Assembly (NCBI GenBank): GCA_021014945.1
Contig: MU266653.1
Coordinates: 1-26,063, forward strand
DNA length: 26,063 bases
Source of the DNA: Leucogyrophana mollusca
Taxonomy: Eukaryota > Basidiomycota > Agaricomycetes > Boletales
Reading direction: 5' to 3'
Numbering within the stretch: position 1 is the stretch's first letter; each line of letters starts with the position of its first letter. Position numbers and translations under genes: made by a program. A model generated the notes under the pieces. The model saw only the letters and a program-made list of their open reading frames with translations. It was not told the DNA's origin and ran no database searches. This document shows, piece by piece, positions 1-10,815 of the stretch.

Positions 1-552
1 ATTTGTTAGTATAAGTGTGGTATTGCATGAATCACTTATCCAGTTGCTTACAGCATGAAAATAGCTCTAAAAATCACTCTAAGCACTCAAGAAGCAAGAG
101 GGAGCAAAGGTCACCCTTATCCCAAGACCGGAGACTCAAGGTGTGCACTAAACTTGTAGTCACTGGTGTCGAGACATGAGCTCACATCCTCATATCTAGT
201 CGGAATTGTACTGGGTATGTCTAACAGAAAATAGATAAAAAGAAATAATACCTGTGTCGGAGAATGAATAATTTGCTCTCGGCAACTCGGCAAATAGCCG
301 AAAATGGCGCGAACGAAGTGCTAATGCCCGAAAAGTCAACCTGATTCTTCTCGCCCACCGTACATGGCTGTAATGCATGCAGTGTGTGCGTGGAAGCGTC
401 ATGTCTTTAGTCATTGGTCGTGTGGGTCGTGTGGGCAGCGTGGCTAATCTCTTATATACGGAGTTGTGGTAATCTACTAATCTTTACTCAATGTCCCGAA
501 GTTCTTTATAGCCTTGTCCCAGAGCTACAGATAGTCCTTGTCCTCTTCCGCC
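1..552. other. Left-edge intergenic region, promoter side of the MFS gene
   Basis: I see no convincing gene here. Short open frames exist on both strands but have no recognisable protein and no splice partners. The stretch ends at the start codon of the MFS transporter. It contains a TATA-like element at 453-458 and a perfect 9-bp tandem duplication (TCGTGTGGG) at 418-426 and 427-435. Whatever gene lies to the left of the window is not visible. Confidence 0.5.
453..458 (+). promoter_or_regulatory. TATA-like element upstream of the MFS gene
   Basis: The sequence reads TATATA, 95 bp upstream of the ATG at 553. The spacing suits a fungal core promoter with a short 5' leader. This is motif plus position only, with no transcript evidence. 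Confidence 0.35.
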
Positions 553-3177
553 ATGGCCCTCGATCGTATCATCACAGACCCCATCATCTCGACGGAGAAC
601 ACGGCTTTCTCGCCCTCTCGCTCGAGACCGCCAGTCGACCATTTCCCACCTGCAACGGGGTTCACGCATGCAGAGCCCGCGGAGCAAGACCCGCTGCTTG
701 GCGCACCCAAAACCAAGAAACCATTCTACCGAGCTCGCCCTCTATGGTATGTTTCGCCGATAAGCTTATCATCGGTGGTCTCTGGGGGTGTTCACATTCT
801 TTTGAACACAGGTTGGTTCCGTTTGCGCTGATAGCCTCGGTAACGGTGAGTAGAAACTGATAGAACGCCAGCCTTTCTTGACTCACTTGTTTCATAGCGT
901 GGAATGACGCTGGCGTCTCGCGTTGAGGTCTTCACCGAATTATCCTGCAACCGACTACAAGAACATTATAACCACACTGCCACAGTCACCCATTACCAAC
1001 CACTCTCTCAAAGCGCCTACTATTCCCTCGATTCATCCCCTCAACACACTGACGTGCATCTCCCACCTCTGCCATTGCAGCATTTCAATGGATCTGCTGG
1101 GGATGACGACGATGACGACCCCCGTGTTATACCCGGCAAGAAATGCGTCTCCGACCCAGCGGTACAAGCCGGTGCTGCACGACTCCAGACCATCATGACT
1201 ACTACCATGGGTGCGCTCTCTGCACTCACAACAGGTTGGTGGGGTCAATTCGGTGAACGTCACGGCCGCACGCGTGTTCTTGCTATTGCAACATTCGGGC
1301 TGTTCCTCACGTACGCTAATCAAACCTATTGCGTAGTTGTAGTTGTGCTGATTTGACCCCCAGAGACCTCACGTTCATTTTGGTCTGCACTCCCCACAGC
1401 CCGTTCGCCGCACACTCTCACAAACTGCTTATTCTTGCTCCCATCATCGAAGGCTCACTTGGCGGTTGGTCAACTCTCACCGGCGCCAACACCGCTTATA
1501 TCGCCGATTGTACGTCTCCCGGCTCACGCGCAAAGATATTTGCGCGTTTTAGTGGGGTGCTCTTCACGGGTCTGGCCTTGGGGCCTGTCCTAGGCGCTTG
1601 GGCGATAAAGCACCCCTTACCGTTTCTGCGGGTTGGAGAAAGTGAGCGCAGAGCGCACCTAATTTGCGACGTCATCGATACTAACGATCGTTGTAGTCAC
1701 TCACCCACTCCAGACCGTTACCTCGGTCTTCTGGATTGCGATTGCGTGCTCACTCCTTAATCTACTTCTCGTCTTGTTTGTCTTTCCCGAGTCGCTCCCC
1801 CCTTCGCGACGCGCCGCCAATGCTAAAGGCAAAGGGCGCGCGGTAGACGTCCCTGATGTCTCCGACAGTAAGTCTTCTCCGTCCTTTTTGGCGGAACCGG
1901 CTCACATGCATGTCTGCAAAGGCAAAGGGTCATCCACCTGGGTAGGCCTTCGAGTTTTGCACAACTTCTTCTTACCGCTGGGAGTATTCCTCCCAGCAGG
2001 GGTCCCGGTCCCTTCCTCCCCTGGAAGCGGATCATTCGGCCCAATGCGCACCCGGAAGGATTGGAGCTTGACCTTCCTCGCGCTCATGCTTTTTGTACAC
2101 ATGCTGGCCTCGGGACTATTCCAGATCAAATATCTATATGCAGAGCATGTATATGACTGGGCCGCTGAGCAGTTGAGCTACTACATTTCGTTCATGGGTG
2201 CCACGAGAGCCACGCACCTTCTGTTACTGCTTCCATGTGAGTCTTCCACCCTTTACTTCACCGTGCTAATTCTTATGGATGTCTCTGTTTAGTCGTCCTA
2301 ACCACCTTCAAGCCGGTCCGCGCTGCCATCACCGGCACCGCGCCCACCAATACTACACCCAATGCCAAGCCCAAGCCCACCAAATCACACCTCCTCGCAG
2401 AGATGCGCTTTGACTTGCGTGTTATAAGGTGCTCGCTCGTCCTAGATATGCTTTCGCACGCCCTCGTCGTGCTCGCACCCCTCCCATCGCGTAATCCTTC
2501 AGCAACGTGGTGGTCTCAGTTCATGTTCGTCGGCGCAACGTCTCTGGCCTGCGTCGGGGCGGGTGTAATGCCTGCCGTGCAGAGTCTTGCACTATGCACC
2601 CTCCAAGGGCGTGGGATTGCTGCGAAAGAGGCCGCCCGATCAATGCACGATCGGCAACCTCTGCGTGAGGGTGAGGTTCGCGTAGCGATGTCAGAAGGGC
2701 CAGAGCCGGAGTTGGAGCCTGGCAAGCTTTTTGGTGCGCTCGCTGTGTTGCAGGCTGTTGGGCAAACTATACTCGGTGTAAGTCCATCACTAGCGCCATC
2801 TGTTGCTACCAAGCGGTCCTGATTATTTCCCCTAGCCCATGCTCTTCGGCCTGATTTACAGCAGTACCGTTGGCTCGATGCCCAAAGCTATATTCGCGAC
2901 AGCTGGCGGTCTCGTTCTTGTTGCTATTGCGCTAACGGTGTTTATTCGACCGGATGTCAGCGTTGCAGCTCGACGAACAGATAAGCCGGTGGGTGGCAAA
3001 GGGAGTGTTGCCAAGGGCAAGAAGAAACAGCGCGAGGAGGTCAGGGGAAGGTCCCGTGTGAGCAAGGACCTGAGGGGTGGAGCTGCGACTGCTAGTTACG
3101 GTTCGTTGAGGGTCGAGCCGAGCGCCTCGCGTATGGGGGCGGGTGCGTCTGGACTTGGACCGAGTTCGAGCTCGTGA
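553..3177 (+). CDS. Major facilitator superfamily (TetA/DHA1-like) transporter
   Basis: Hand-spliced exons are 553-746, 812-845, 898-1310, 1364-1641, 1697-1867, 1922-2236, 2293-2777 and 2836-3177. All junctions are GT...AG and keep frame, giving 743 aa. The start at 553 is the first ATG of the frame (context CCGCCATGG). The clearest family mark is MFS motif A, GQFGERHGRTR, near residues 192-202 in the loop after the second membrane helix. Hydrophobic helices run to about residue 660. A basic, Ser/Gly-rich cytoplasmic tail follows. A long acidic loop (six consecutive Asp) lies between helices 1 and 2, and another hydrophilic loop at mid-protein. The spacing fits fungal proton-coupled drug/metabolite exporters of the tetracycline-resistance-like group, probably in the plasma or vacuolar membrane. 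The substrate cannot be read from sequence. The fifth intron (1868-1921) is 54 nt with no in-frame stop, so its retention would add 18 residues. Confidence 0.88.
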
Positions 3178-3502
3178 GGGCTGGTCCTGGCGATGAGTAT
3201 GGGGGTGCTTGCCCGGATTTGCAGGTGATATAGAGGGGATATAGAGGTGGCTACCTATTCGTATATTATTCCGAGCTTGCAGAATACGCATTGCCTTTAT
3301 TTCGACTAAAATATCGCATGTTTGCTTGGGAAATCGTACGCGTGCGTCAAGAGATGGATAAGGCTGAAACTGGATACATACAGAAAATAACAAGAACACA
3401 ACTACTTTCACAAAGATCTGTAGCAAAGAAGAATCAGCGCATGGAAGGGCGAGGCATGGAAGACACTCACAGATGAATCACAGCTAAATCACACAACCTG
3501 CG
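3178..3502. other. Convergent 3' region between the MFS and SARAF-like genes
   Basis: The two flanking genes converge here, so the stretch should hold both 3' UTRs and poly(A) sites. It carries an 11-bp imperfect tandem repeat (GATATAGAGGG then GATATAGAGGT) at 3227-3248. I see no gene in it. Confidence 0.5.
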
Positions 3503-4552
3503 TTATCTCGTGCTAGATCCCCCATACCCCGTACTGCTCCTCATTGCACCCAAATTCGAGGACCCTTCGCCTCTGTCCCTATCCCTGCCCCGGTCTTCGA
3601 AACTGCTTACCGGCCTTGTCCTGCCCCTGAATGGAGTCCGATCTTCCTCCCAGTCATACGCTGCCGCACGGGGCTGCGAACGACTTCGGTTGAGTAGATG
3701 GGCGCCCAAACCACCGAGCGCTGCCCCCGTCCAGAATCCAGGGCGCCACTGCGTCCCATCTGCGGGCGTATCGTGACTAGGGTTCTTCGTGTATGGAGGG
3801 GGTGGGCTGCCGGGGTGGTGTGTGCCAGGGAAAGTGCCAGGCCCTCCGCCAGGATACCTCGGAGGCGTCATGCGCTGAAAGTTACCTGAAGGAGGGTAGT
3901 TCCTGCGCAGGCACGAGGAAATGACGTTGTAGGCGATAAACAGGAGTATGATGGTCCAGACAACCATGAACACCATTCCGGACACATCGAGGGCTACCAA
4001 CGACAATGGGTTTGAGTATTTTGATATGAAGGAGAGGATACGAGGCTCAGCTTACTTTTTAGCCAGTTTGGAAGGCTTGGCCTACTGAAGGGGGAAGAGT
4101 AGTCGTCTCGAAGGGCACCCGGTAGCTGGACCAAGTTATATTCGAGTGAGCATGAGCCTTTGGAGAATAAACTTAGTATGCGAGAACGTCAGACGAAACA
4201 AGGAGACATACCTTTCATGACATACGGATCGCCAGGACCATTCCAGCCCTCGCAGGACACTTCCACCTTTCCAAACCGGAGAGACGATGGCAAATCCGCT
4301 TCGCACTGAGAAATTATCAGGTCGATTTATAAAACATACTATGACCATCGACGATGCAAAACGACCCACCTTCCAGTCTACATCGGTTCCCGACCCTCCA
4401 ATATTTTTACAGCGCACAACCTCAGGCTGGTACAGGAAACACGGTTTGCCGAGGCATATCAGCTGTGCGATAGGACTTGTTCGCCTAGCAGCCGTTATCG
4501 AGTTCTTGTAGAACGTCAGCGCAGGGATGCTGTCGAGAGCAATACGAGACAT
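3503..4552 (-). CDS. SARAF-like (TMEM66 family) membrane protein
   Basis: Minus-strand exons are 4552-4370, 4305-4212, 4157-4056 and 3993-3503, all GT...AG, giving 289 aa. The first half matches the SARAF lumenal domain as I know it. It has ALTFYKN, then RRTSPIAQLICLG, a short Cys-containing segment, GGSGTDVDWKCEADLP, FGKVEVSCEGW, GPGDPYV and GSCSLEYNL. The cysteine pattern is intact. One transmembrane helix follows at about residues 131-152. The tail is Pro/Gly/Arg-rich and ends in a low-complexity RGRDRDRGEG-type segment. Animal SARAF sits in the ER membrane and damps store-operated calcium entry; in fungi, which lack recognisable STIM/Orai, the role is unknown. The ATG at 4552 sits directly before the conserved SRIALDSIPALTF segment, leaving no signal peptide, so an upstream exon may be missing. 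Confidence 0.87.
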
Positions 4553-4845
4553 GGCGGCGATAAATAAACAAGGTCGTCAACGACAGTGAGTTCAATGGCA
4601 GGGAGGACTCATAAACCTGATGTTCGGCTGCAAGTCAGGTGTCTGAGTGCTCAAGAATTCAGAAGCATATTATTATTGACCCAAGACGTTGGCAGCTGGG
4701 CGCTGCGGCTCTACGACGTGGGAGGCCGACCGGATGCAACGTGGTGCAACGTGTATGTACATACGCCAACGTATGTACTCGGTTCATGGAATACATGCAG
4801 AAGCAGAAAACTATGATAGCGTAACAAATCTAATCTAACTATGCC
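4553..4845. other. Intergenic: SARAF promoter side and 3' end of the OPT gene
   Basis: Just under 300 bp with no gene. It should hold the SARAF promoter and the OPT transporter 3' UTR, since both genes are on the minus strand. It contains a direct repeat TGCAACGTG and a perfect 12-bp palindrome, noted separately. Confidence 0.45.
4753..4778. repeat. Perfect 12-bp palindrome plus a partial copy
   Basis: GTATGTACATAC at 4753-4764 is its own reverse complement. GTATGTAC recurs at 4771-4778. It lies about 200 bp upstream of the SARAF-like start codon. It could be a transcription-factor site or a minor hairpin; nothing decides between these. Confidence 0.4.
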
Positions 4846-7462
4846 TCATGCAGGACAGCCCGCGCACATCCCTGCAGCGCATCCCCAACAGCTCGCAACA
4901 CCGACCCCAAACGTCCGTAAGACCAGCGACACGACGCTGATCACCCCCTCGCCAAGGACAAAGCCACTAGCGATTACGATAAGCCTGATGTCGGCTCCAC
5001 CAGATTTGGCCATGCGTTTGTGATACAGATACTCGACGATACCACCCACTAGACGGGCCAACGAAAAGGATGGCGTGTTGAGGAACCCGATGGCGAACGC
5101 TACACCGGATGGAATCCACTTCGCGTGCGGGAGATTGCGCTGGAAGGCAATGGTCTTGAAACCTGCAACAAGCGCAAATATACCGGCAAACAGCAGCATA
5201 AAGGTTCCACTTTGGTCTGGCAGTTGGCCGTTGCCTACCAGCAGGATAAGACTAAAGTGCAAGAGGAGAACGTGCAGGGGAAACATACGAAGGAGACGCG
5301 CGAGACTTAGCCAAACGTAGGCAGTAGGTGCTGGGAAGGCAGGTCCGGGTATTGTATAAGCTTTCTGGTAGAGGGTATACGCAGTGGTCGAAACGACAAT
5401 GGACAGCGATGATCCGATGAGTTGACCATAGAACTGAGCTCTTGGCGAGGCGCGGATGAGGTGACCGGTTTTCAGGTCTTGCATAAGGTCACCAGCTCTG
5501 CCGACTGGTGAGATCGACGGTACAACATGCCAACATGTCACTTACTGTTGAGCACCAGCTTCGGCGACACCTCCTGCGATGATATTGGCGACCACGTTTC
5601 CAGGTTGTATCCAGGCGAACAGGAGCTGAGATATCTTCCCGAGTCCACTCACTGGATTCAAGTCGGTTTCCCCGAGCGCTCGGACTCTGCTTCCACCATT
5701 AGCTCCGCTCTTCGGAAGACCGTAACTCTACATACCCGAGAATGCTGAGCAGCCCGCCCATTACAAAGCCGATCAGCGTCGCCCAAGGCTTGATGCCCTC
5801 ATCCCCAAACACCAGCCACACAAGCAACGTCCCCAAGGCGATGCTTCCGATAAGTCCGTTGATCACCCATCGCATCGGGACAAGCCTGTCCTCCGTCTCA
5901 ACCTCGTGATCTTCATGAACGTTGCCGGCTTTCGCGGGGTTATAGGACGAGAACAACTTCACGACGTATTCGCGAATGACAGGGAGAAGCGAGACAACGC
6001 TGTCTGCGCACATGATAGCGAGGGAAACCCAGAGAATCCAACCTCGCGAGCCGGTAGACATGTCACCTACTGGCCCAGGAGCCCAGCCGTGATACTTTGC
6101 AAGTGGCGAGAGGATGCCCCAGCCGACAAGCATTCCCTGTGCAAACACCGTTATTAGTGGCAGAGGTCGCTAGACACCAAGAAACATACAAAGTTCATGC
6201 TTAACGTTGTGGGGAAGCCCATGATGATCCCTAAGTGTTCGAGGGTTAGCTAGCTTGTCGTGCTAGTGGTACTGGAACGCTGCACCAACCTTGCCCCACA
6301 TAGGATAGACTTGGAGTGAAAGACCAAAGCCAGCTCTGCGCCAGGTATCGACCAAACAGGGGTATTGAAAAGACAACTGGGAAGAAGTACGCTGCTAGCT
6401 GAGCCGGGAGGGCGATAAGTGCACGATCAATGGATATACGAAATGAACACACTGTCATCACGCCAGATGCGACGAAACTCCAAACAAGGTCCCACCACCC
6501 CTGCTTCTGAACGACATCTCGCTCGTCGTGAGTCTCTGAGCCATCAATATTTTCATCATCATGCTCGGTTTCCTCTGCGATTGCAGTAGGGTCGACTAGA
6601 TCTTCCGTGTCGACCTGCCTGTACCCTGTTCGATGTCGTAGGGTTGTATCTGGAGGTGGGAGTTGATGGAGGACAGATATCAGCTGCGCAGTGGCTGTCC
6701 CTGAAGGGAATGCAAGTTGCTCTTCGATGATCTAGCGCGCCGAACTTTAGACCAGACGTAGAAACAATCGCCTGAGGACGCGTACCACTTGCTTCCTTAT
6801 AGGCGGGGATAAGAAGACCCCAAAGAATGCGACCGAGCACGACCATCCCACTGCTGCTATCCAGGAGAGGTGTATGGGTGGGCTGCCATCTTTTTCTTCG
6901 TCGAGCAGGCCCAGGGCTGGTAGGATACCCACAAAACCAGCTGCGAGTGGCATCTACAATAAGATGAATACATAAACGAGGTAAGCAAAGTCCGTGTTTC
7001 AGACGCACAGTGCCAGTGGCGACAGCGGTCGTCTGCACCACGATGATTTCTTGCGGGGATAATGGAGTTGGAAGCAGCTTAGACAACAAGAAACCAATGA
7101 GGGCAGACTGGAGAGACATCCTGGGGACACATTAAGCCATCACAGCAAGACGTGCGAGAGATAGATACGCACATGCTGATCCAGCCCGTCTGCAGCCCGA
7201 AGTAGAGATTCGTGAAACATAGCAAGCACCCTATGAGAAGGCCTATGGAGACCGCTGAGAACTGAGTGGGAGCCCGGATACCAGGTTAGTTGGCCGTATT
7301 GAATGAGAAAGGTGACGGACAGTGAATTCTGGCTGGCCCGAGTGGGCCTGAGTGTTATCGTGGTCGTCTGCCAGCCTTGGCCTCCTTCTAATGAGAAATG
7401 TTAGAATTTAAACGCAGCAAGCACTGGAATCACTGAAACCTTAACCAGTTGCTTATATCCAT
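4846..7462 (-). CDS. OPT-family oligopeptide / metal-chelate transporter
   Basis: Exons, minus strand: 7384-7321, 7261-7173, 7120-7009, 6953-6786, 6731-6290, 6230-6190, 6136-5736, 5686-5546, 5497-5289 and 5234-4846. All keep frame and give about 664 codons plus the 7384-7321 exon. Recognisable OPT segments in order are LLIGCLLCFTNLYFGLQTGW, TPLSPQEIIVVQTTAVATGT, MPLAAGFVGILPALG, IIEEQLAFPSGTATAQLI, GIIMGFPTTLSMNFGMLVGW, ALGETDLNPVSGLGKISQLL, AGGVAEAGAQQAGDLMQDLK and WIPSGVAFAIGFLNTPSFSL. These typify the fungal YSL-like branch of OPT, proton-coupled importers of small peptides or metal chelates. A hydrophilic acidic loop (about EETEHDDENIDG) sits at mid-protein. The N-terminus is uncertain. 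A 17-nt first exon with ATG at 7462 joins in frame. A longer version through a canonical donor at 7524 also fits phase but has no visible ATG. The last intron (5288-5235) is 54 nt without stops. Confidence 0.85.
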
Positions 7463-8635
7463 CGTTTGGAGTCTGACATTCACCTATCAGTCCCGGTGCC
7501 CTGAGTTCGGTCTGAACCACTTACCAGTCTGCCCGCCCCAGCTTGCTCTGAATTGACTGGAGGTGCGACTCCAAGGCTTCCAGCAATCTGCTGACACATC
7601 AGCGAATAATCGCGGGGTCTGAACCCAGAAGCCGAGATTGGAAACACCCAAGCGCGACTTCCCCAAGTTCAGCTAACAAATTAAACAATTTCGTTGTTGT
7701 GTCTGGTGGACGTCAACCCAGCGGAGAGACGCACGCCTGGGTGCGCCTAACAGATGTAATAGGGTCCATACTGGTGCTGTCACTCTCCATGACCGATCCA
7801 AGCTGGACCCGAAGTAGGGAGACCAAGCTCTGCACCTCCGCTATGCAATTTGTTTCCGACTGGTGGATTGCAATATCGGGGACGTGCTTGGGAGAGAACC
7901 CTAATCTAGCGGAATCCAACCCCACGTAGGGAACCACGGTCTCAAAGAAAGACTCGTTAAAGTGTGTTCATCTTGTAGACGGACATGAAAAACGTCACGC
8001 CACGTAGCGCTGCCTTGAAAATTAGGCTAATGGCGCGTGGAGACGCCGAACTGGCGTGCCAATATCTGTGAATATGACCCAATCACTTGTATAATAGTAC
8101 ACTGTATGTACGTTGATTCGCCTGCTGCCAGCCACGGGGCGAGTGTGTTGAGTTGAGGGATCCTGTAATGTGTAAGATAGATGCGGCGGGGAGACGGTGT
8201 AAACTCGTGTCATAGGTAATGACCTTCGTCTGTCGTCGGTCCGGGTGTTGATCGATTTATTAATTGGCACTTTATTTCTATACCGCTACAAGCTACAGTA
8301 TAGAGCTAAGACGCGGTTTCCATCCGCCTATGCACGAAGCGTTGGTGCCTCGGAACGAGTGTGGCGCCACCCAGGACCGCCATATGCCGAGGCGGGGGTG
8401 CTTTGTCAGCAATGCCGATAATTGCCGTTTCCAATCGTCGAACTGGGGCTCCCCTTGTCCCTGCCATCGACAGTGAACAATAGCTCCAATCGTCGTCGCA
8501 GACAAGGACGAGAATTTCGAGCTTGCTGTCCCACACAGTGCTCAGAGATATCTTCTTATCCCACCGACGACGCTCGCGCTGTCATTGCTGACACCAGGCT
8601 CGTCTATTTTACCCACCCGAGTTCGCCTTGTCGCT
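7463..8635. other. Divergent intergenic region between the OPT transporter and Med19
   Basis: About 1.17 kb separates two divergently transcribed genes. The part nearest 7463-7620 may hold unresolved 5' exons of the OPT gene; one reading there is leucine-rich and amphipathic but lacks an ATG. Several 60-80 codon open frames elsewhere have no recognisable product. I see no tRNA, repeat or mobile element. The promoters of both neighbours should be here. Confidence 0.45.
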
Positions 8636-9852
8636 ATGGACAGCGACAACGTTTCACAACAAACGAATGCACTTGCGGGTCCGTCAAAAATTACTCAGGA
8701 TGATGCACCAGTTGTATTTCTGCCCCAACCACCAGGTAAGTCGCTAGGAATAACTTGGTTAAATTTTGTGATGCGTACGGCACTGACGGGATCGTCTACT
8801 CATAGCACACCCGCCAATCCACACTCACCTCGCGAGCACGCAGGACCTTCTTGACCGCTTCCATCTCATACCTTTTTATGATAAATATGTCCGCACTCCT
8901 CCACCGGCGTCTCTGCCCGACGACAAGGGCAAAGCCCGTGCCACCTCCCCCAACCCCGATGACCTCGACGGCGAGAAGAAGAAGAAGAATTCCTACCGTC
9001 ACTTAATCAAGGACGTCCCGGGAAAACATTCGATGAAGAAAGATGATTACCTTGCAACCATGATCCAGGTCCCTCCAAAGCAGCGGATACCAATTGTGCC
9101 TTTCGATTCGCGGACGCAAAGAGAGGCCTTTACACTAAGTGCAGAGGGACTCAAGGGGGTACGTATCGGTGTTCCGTCGTCTTGAGTCGCCTTTTTGATT
9201 GGGTATGTTTGACAGTGGAATACAAGCGCGCTCATTGTCGAATCTGCCCAAGCACGTGAGGACAGGAGAAAACGCAAAGAGCTCAAAAAACTCGCACGAG
9301 CGCAAGCTCAAGGCAGCGACCCTCAGCAACCCAACCCCTCACCTGCAACTTTGCCACAACAACAACCGCAACTATCTCAGCTTTCCCGGCCGCGCGTTCC
9401 AGCAGTGCAAATACCCCAACCAACGCGTGCAGGCGCAACGCCTACACCAACGAGTGCCACAACGCCCTCTTTTCCGCGAAACGGTACACCAATGACGTCC
9501 CCTCCAAAAACGGCCACGACCGTTGGGGGCGTACCCCCTCGAACCGGTGCTAGCACGCCGGTTGTTGCGAGAGGCAAAAAACGCGATCACGAAGGGGCGG
9601 ATATTGTCCCAACTCAACCGCCTTTGTCGGTAAATGGGGCTACGAGTGCGGGTGTCATCGGTGCAAAGGCTGGCTCTGGAGGGGTGCGTCCACGGCCCAT
9701 TAAGAAGCAGAGGATGGTAGGTGCAATTTATACCCGGCGTGCTCTGATGATTTTCTTCTCGTTCTCGCTTGACTGAACCAATGCTTCCCTAGGATATGCA
9801 AGGCCAGGCAAGAGAGATGCCTGTCCAGCAGCCGACGCCGCAAGGCGCTTGA
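8636..9852 (+). CDS. MED19: Mediator of RNA polymerase II transcription subunit 19 (Rox3/Med19)
   Basis: Exons are 8636-8735, 8806-9158, 9216-9716 and 9793-9852, all GT...AG, giving 337 aa. The start is the first in-frame ATG. The conserved Med19 core lies at about residues 35-180. It contains DLLDRFHLIPFYDKYVR, SYRHLIKDVPGKHSMKKDD, MIQVPPKQRIPIVPFD, TQREAFTLSAEGLKGW, SALIVESAQAREDRRKRKEL and KKLARAQAQ. The fungal Rox3 family shows this same order: a YDKYVRP-type segment, the KHSMKKDD motif, then a basic helix. The rest is a Pro/Ser/Thr/Gln-rich tail with a basic patch (RGKKRDHE), predicted disordered. Med19 sits at the head-middle junction of Mediator and links gene-specific activators to RNA polymerase II. 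The last coding exon is only 60 nt. Confidence 0.9.
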
Positions 9853-10815
9853 CGAAACTTTCTCGGGTGGCAAGCCCGACTACTGACTATTCGGCCGTGA
9901 TGGGGTAAGCATGCAGATGCTACCATTGCAGCTCCTGTGCTGCGAGTATGGGTAATGTTGGGTTGCCCTCCACGGTCCATTTCGCTCCGAAGTTGGTCAA
10001 CTTTTACATGCGTTCTGTAGCCAGCATGCGCCGCAGTCACCTCCTCGGTTCTAAGCGATATCTCCGACACCTGCACGTCCGAGTGCGCGCCAGCCCGCGT
10101 CCCCCTCCCCCCCCACCCTCCTCCTCCGAGGCCGGCTCACCTCCTGCACGTCACCCTACATCGCACATGCTTTCGACGACATGCGCACCTAAACGCTCAT
10201 ACTCATGGCTCATATTTGCATACGACTTATATCCATACACCCATACCGCACCAATAATACATCATGTTACAGAAACACACAACAACACGGACGATTCAAT
10301 TGGTTGCAACTTTATCTTTCAACTAGGGTTAAGGTTGGAAGTTATTGGTGTCGTCAACTTCAGATGGCTTCCAACCGCCCTTTACCAATGCCATAGGCCT
10401 GCTGTTTAACTTTAGAGGCTGCACCATATTATGCACTAATCCACCCCATATGCATCAGCTCAGAGCAGCGCCCGAGCGCCTACAGAGATGGTGAGCTAGG
10501 CTGTGTATGGCAAGCACAGCCAGCGGTGCGGAGCTAACTTGTCTTCATCATCTGATTCCGAAGTTCGATGCTTCGGGTCTGAACGAAGAATTCTGAGGAA
10601 GACGACGACCAAACAGTTGGAACAAGGACTACAAGTGCCGCCGGGTGCGCCTCTCGGTCGCCTCATGGTGAAACCGCGACATCGCTTATACCACCATCAT
10701 GAGGTTTGATATTACCTGTCACATGGAACTGGGCAGCGTGCCAGCGTATAAGTACTGTTGTTTTCACCGGAAGGATGTCCTCGATACCAACTAGCTATCC
10801 TCTTTCGAAAACGCG
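9853..10815. other. Intergenic region between Med19 and the P450
   Basis: About 960 bp without a supported gene. It should contain the Med19 3' UTR and the P450 promoter. A polypyrimidine tract near 10099-10127 includes a run of eight C. A 153-codon open frame (9948-10409) is low-complexity in part and resembles no family, so I treat it as chance. Confidence 0.5.
10747..10754 (+). promoter_or_regulatory. TATA box of the P450 gene
   Basis: TATAAGTA lies 62 bp before the P450 start codon at 10816, a usual TATA-to-ATG distance for a fungal gene with a short leader. Motif and position only. Confidence 0.4.

Noticed and set aside
9948..10409. A 153-codon open frame between Med19 and the P450
   Set aside because: Low-complexity proline/serine run, no family resemblance, no splice partners, and it sits where UTR and promoter are expected.
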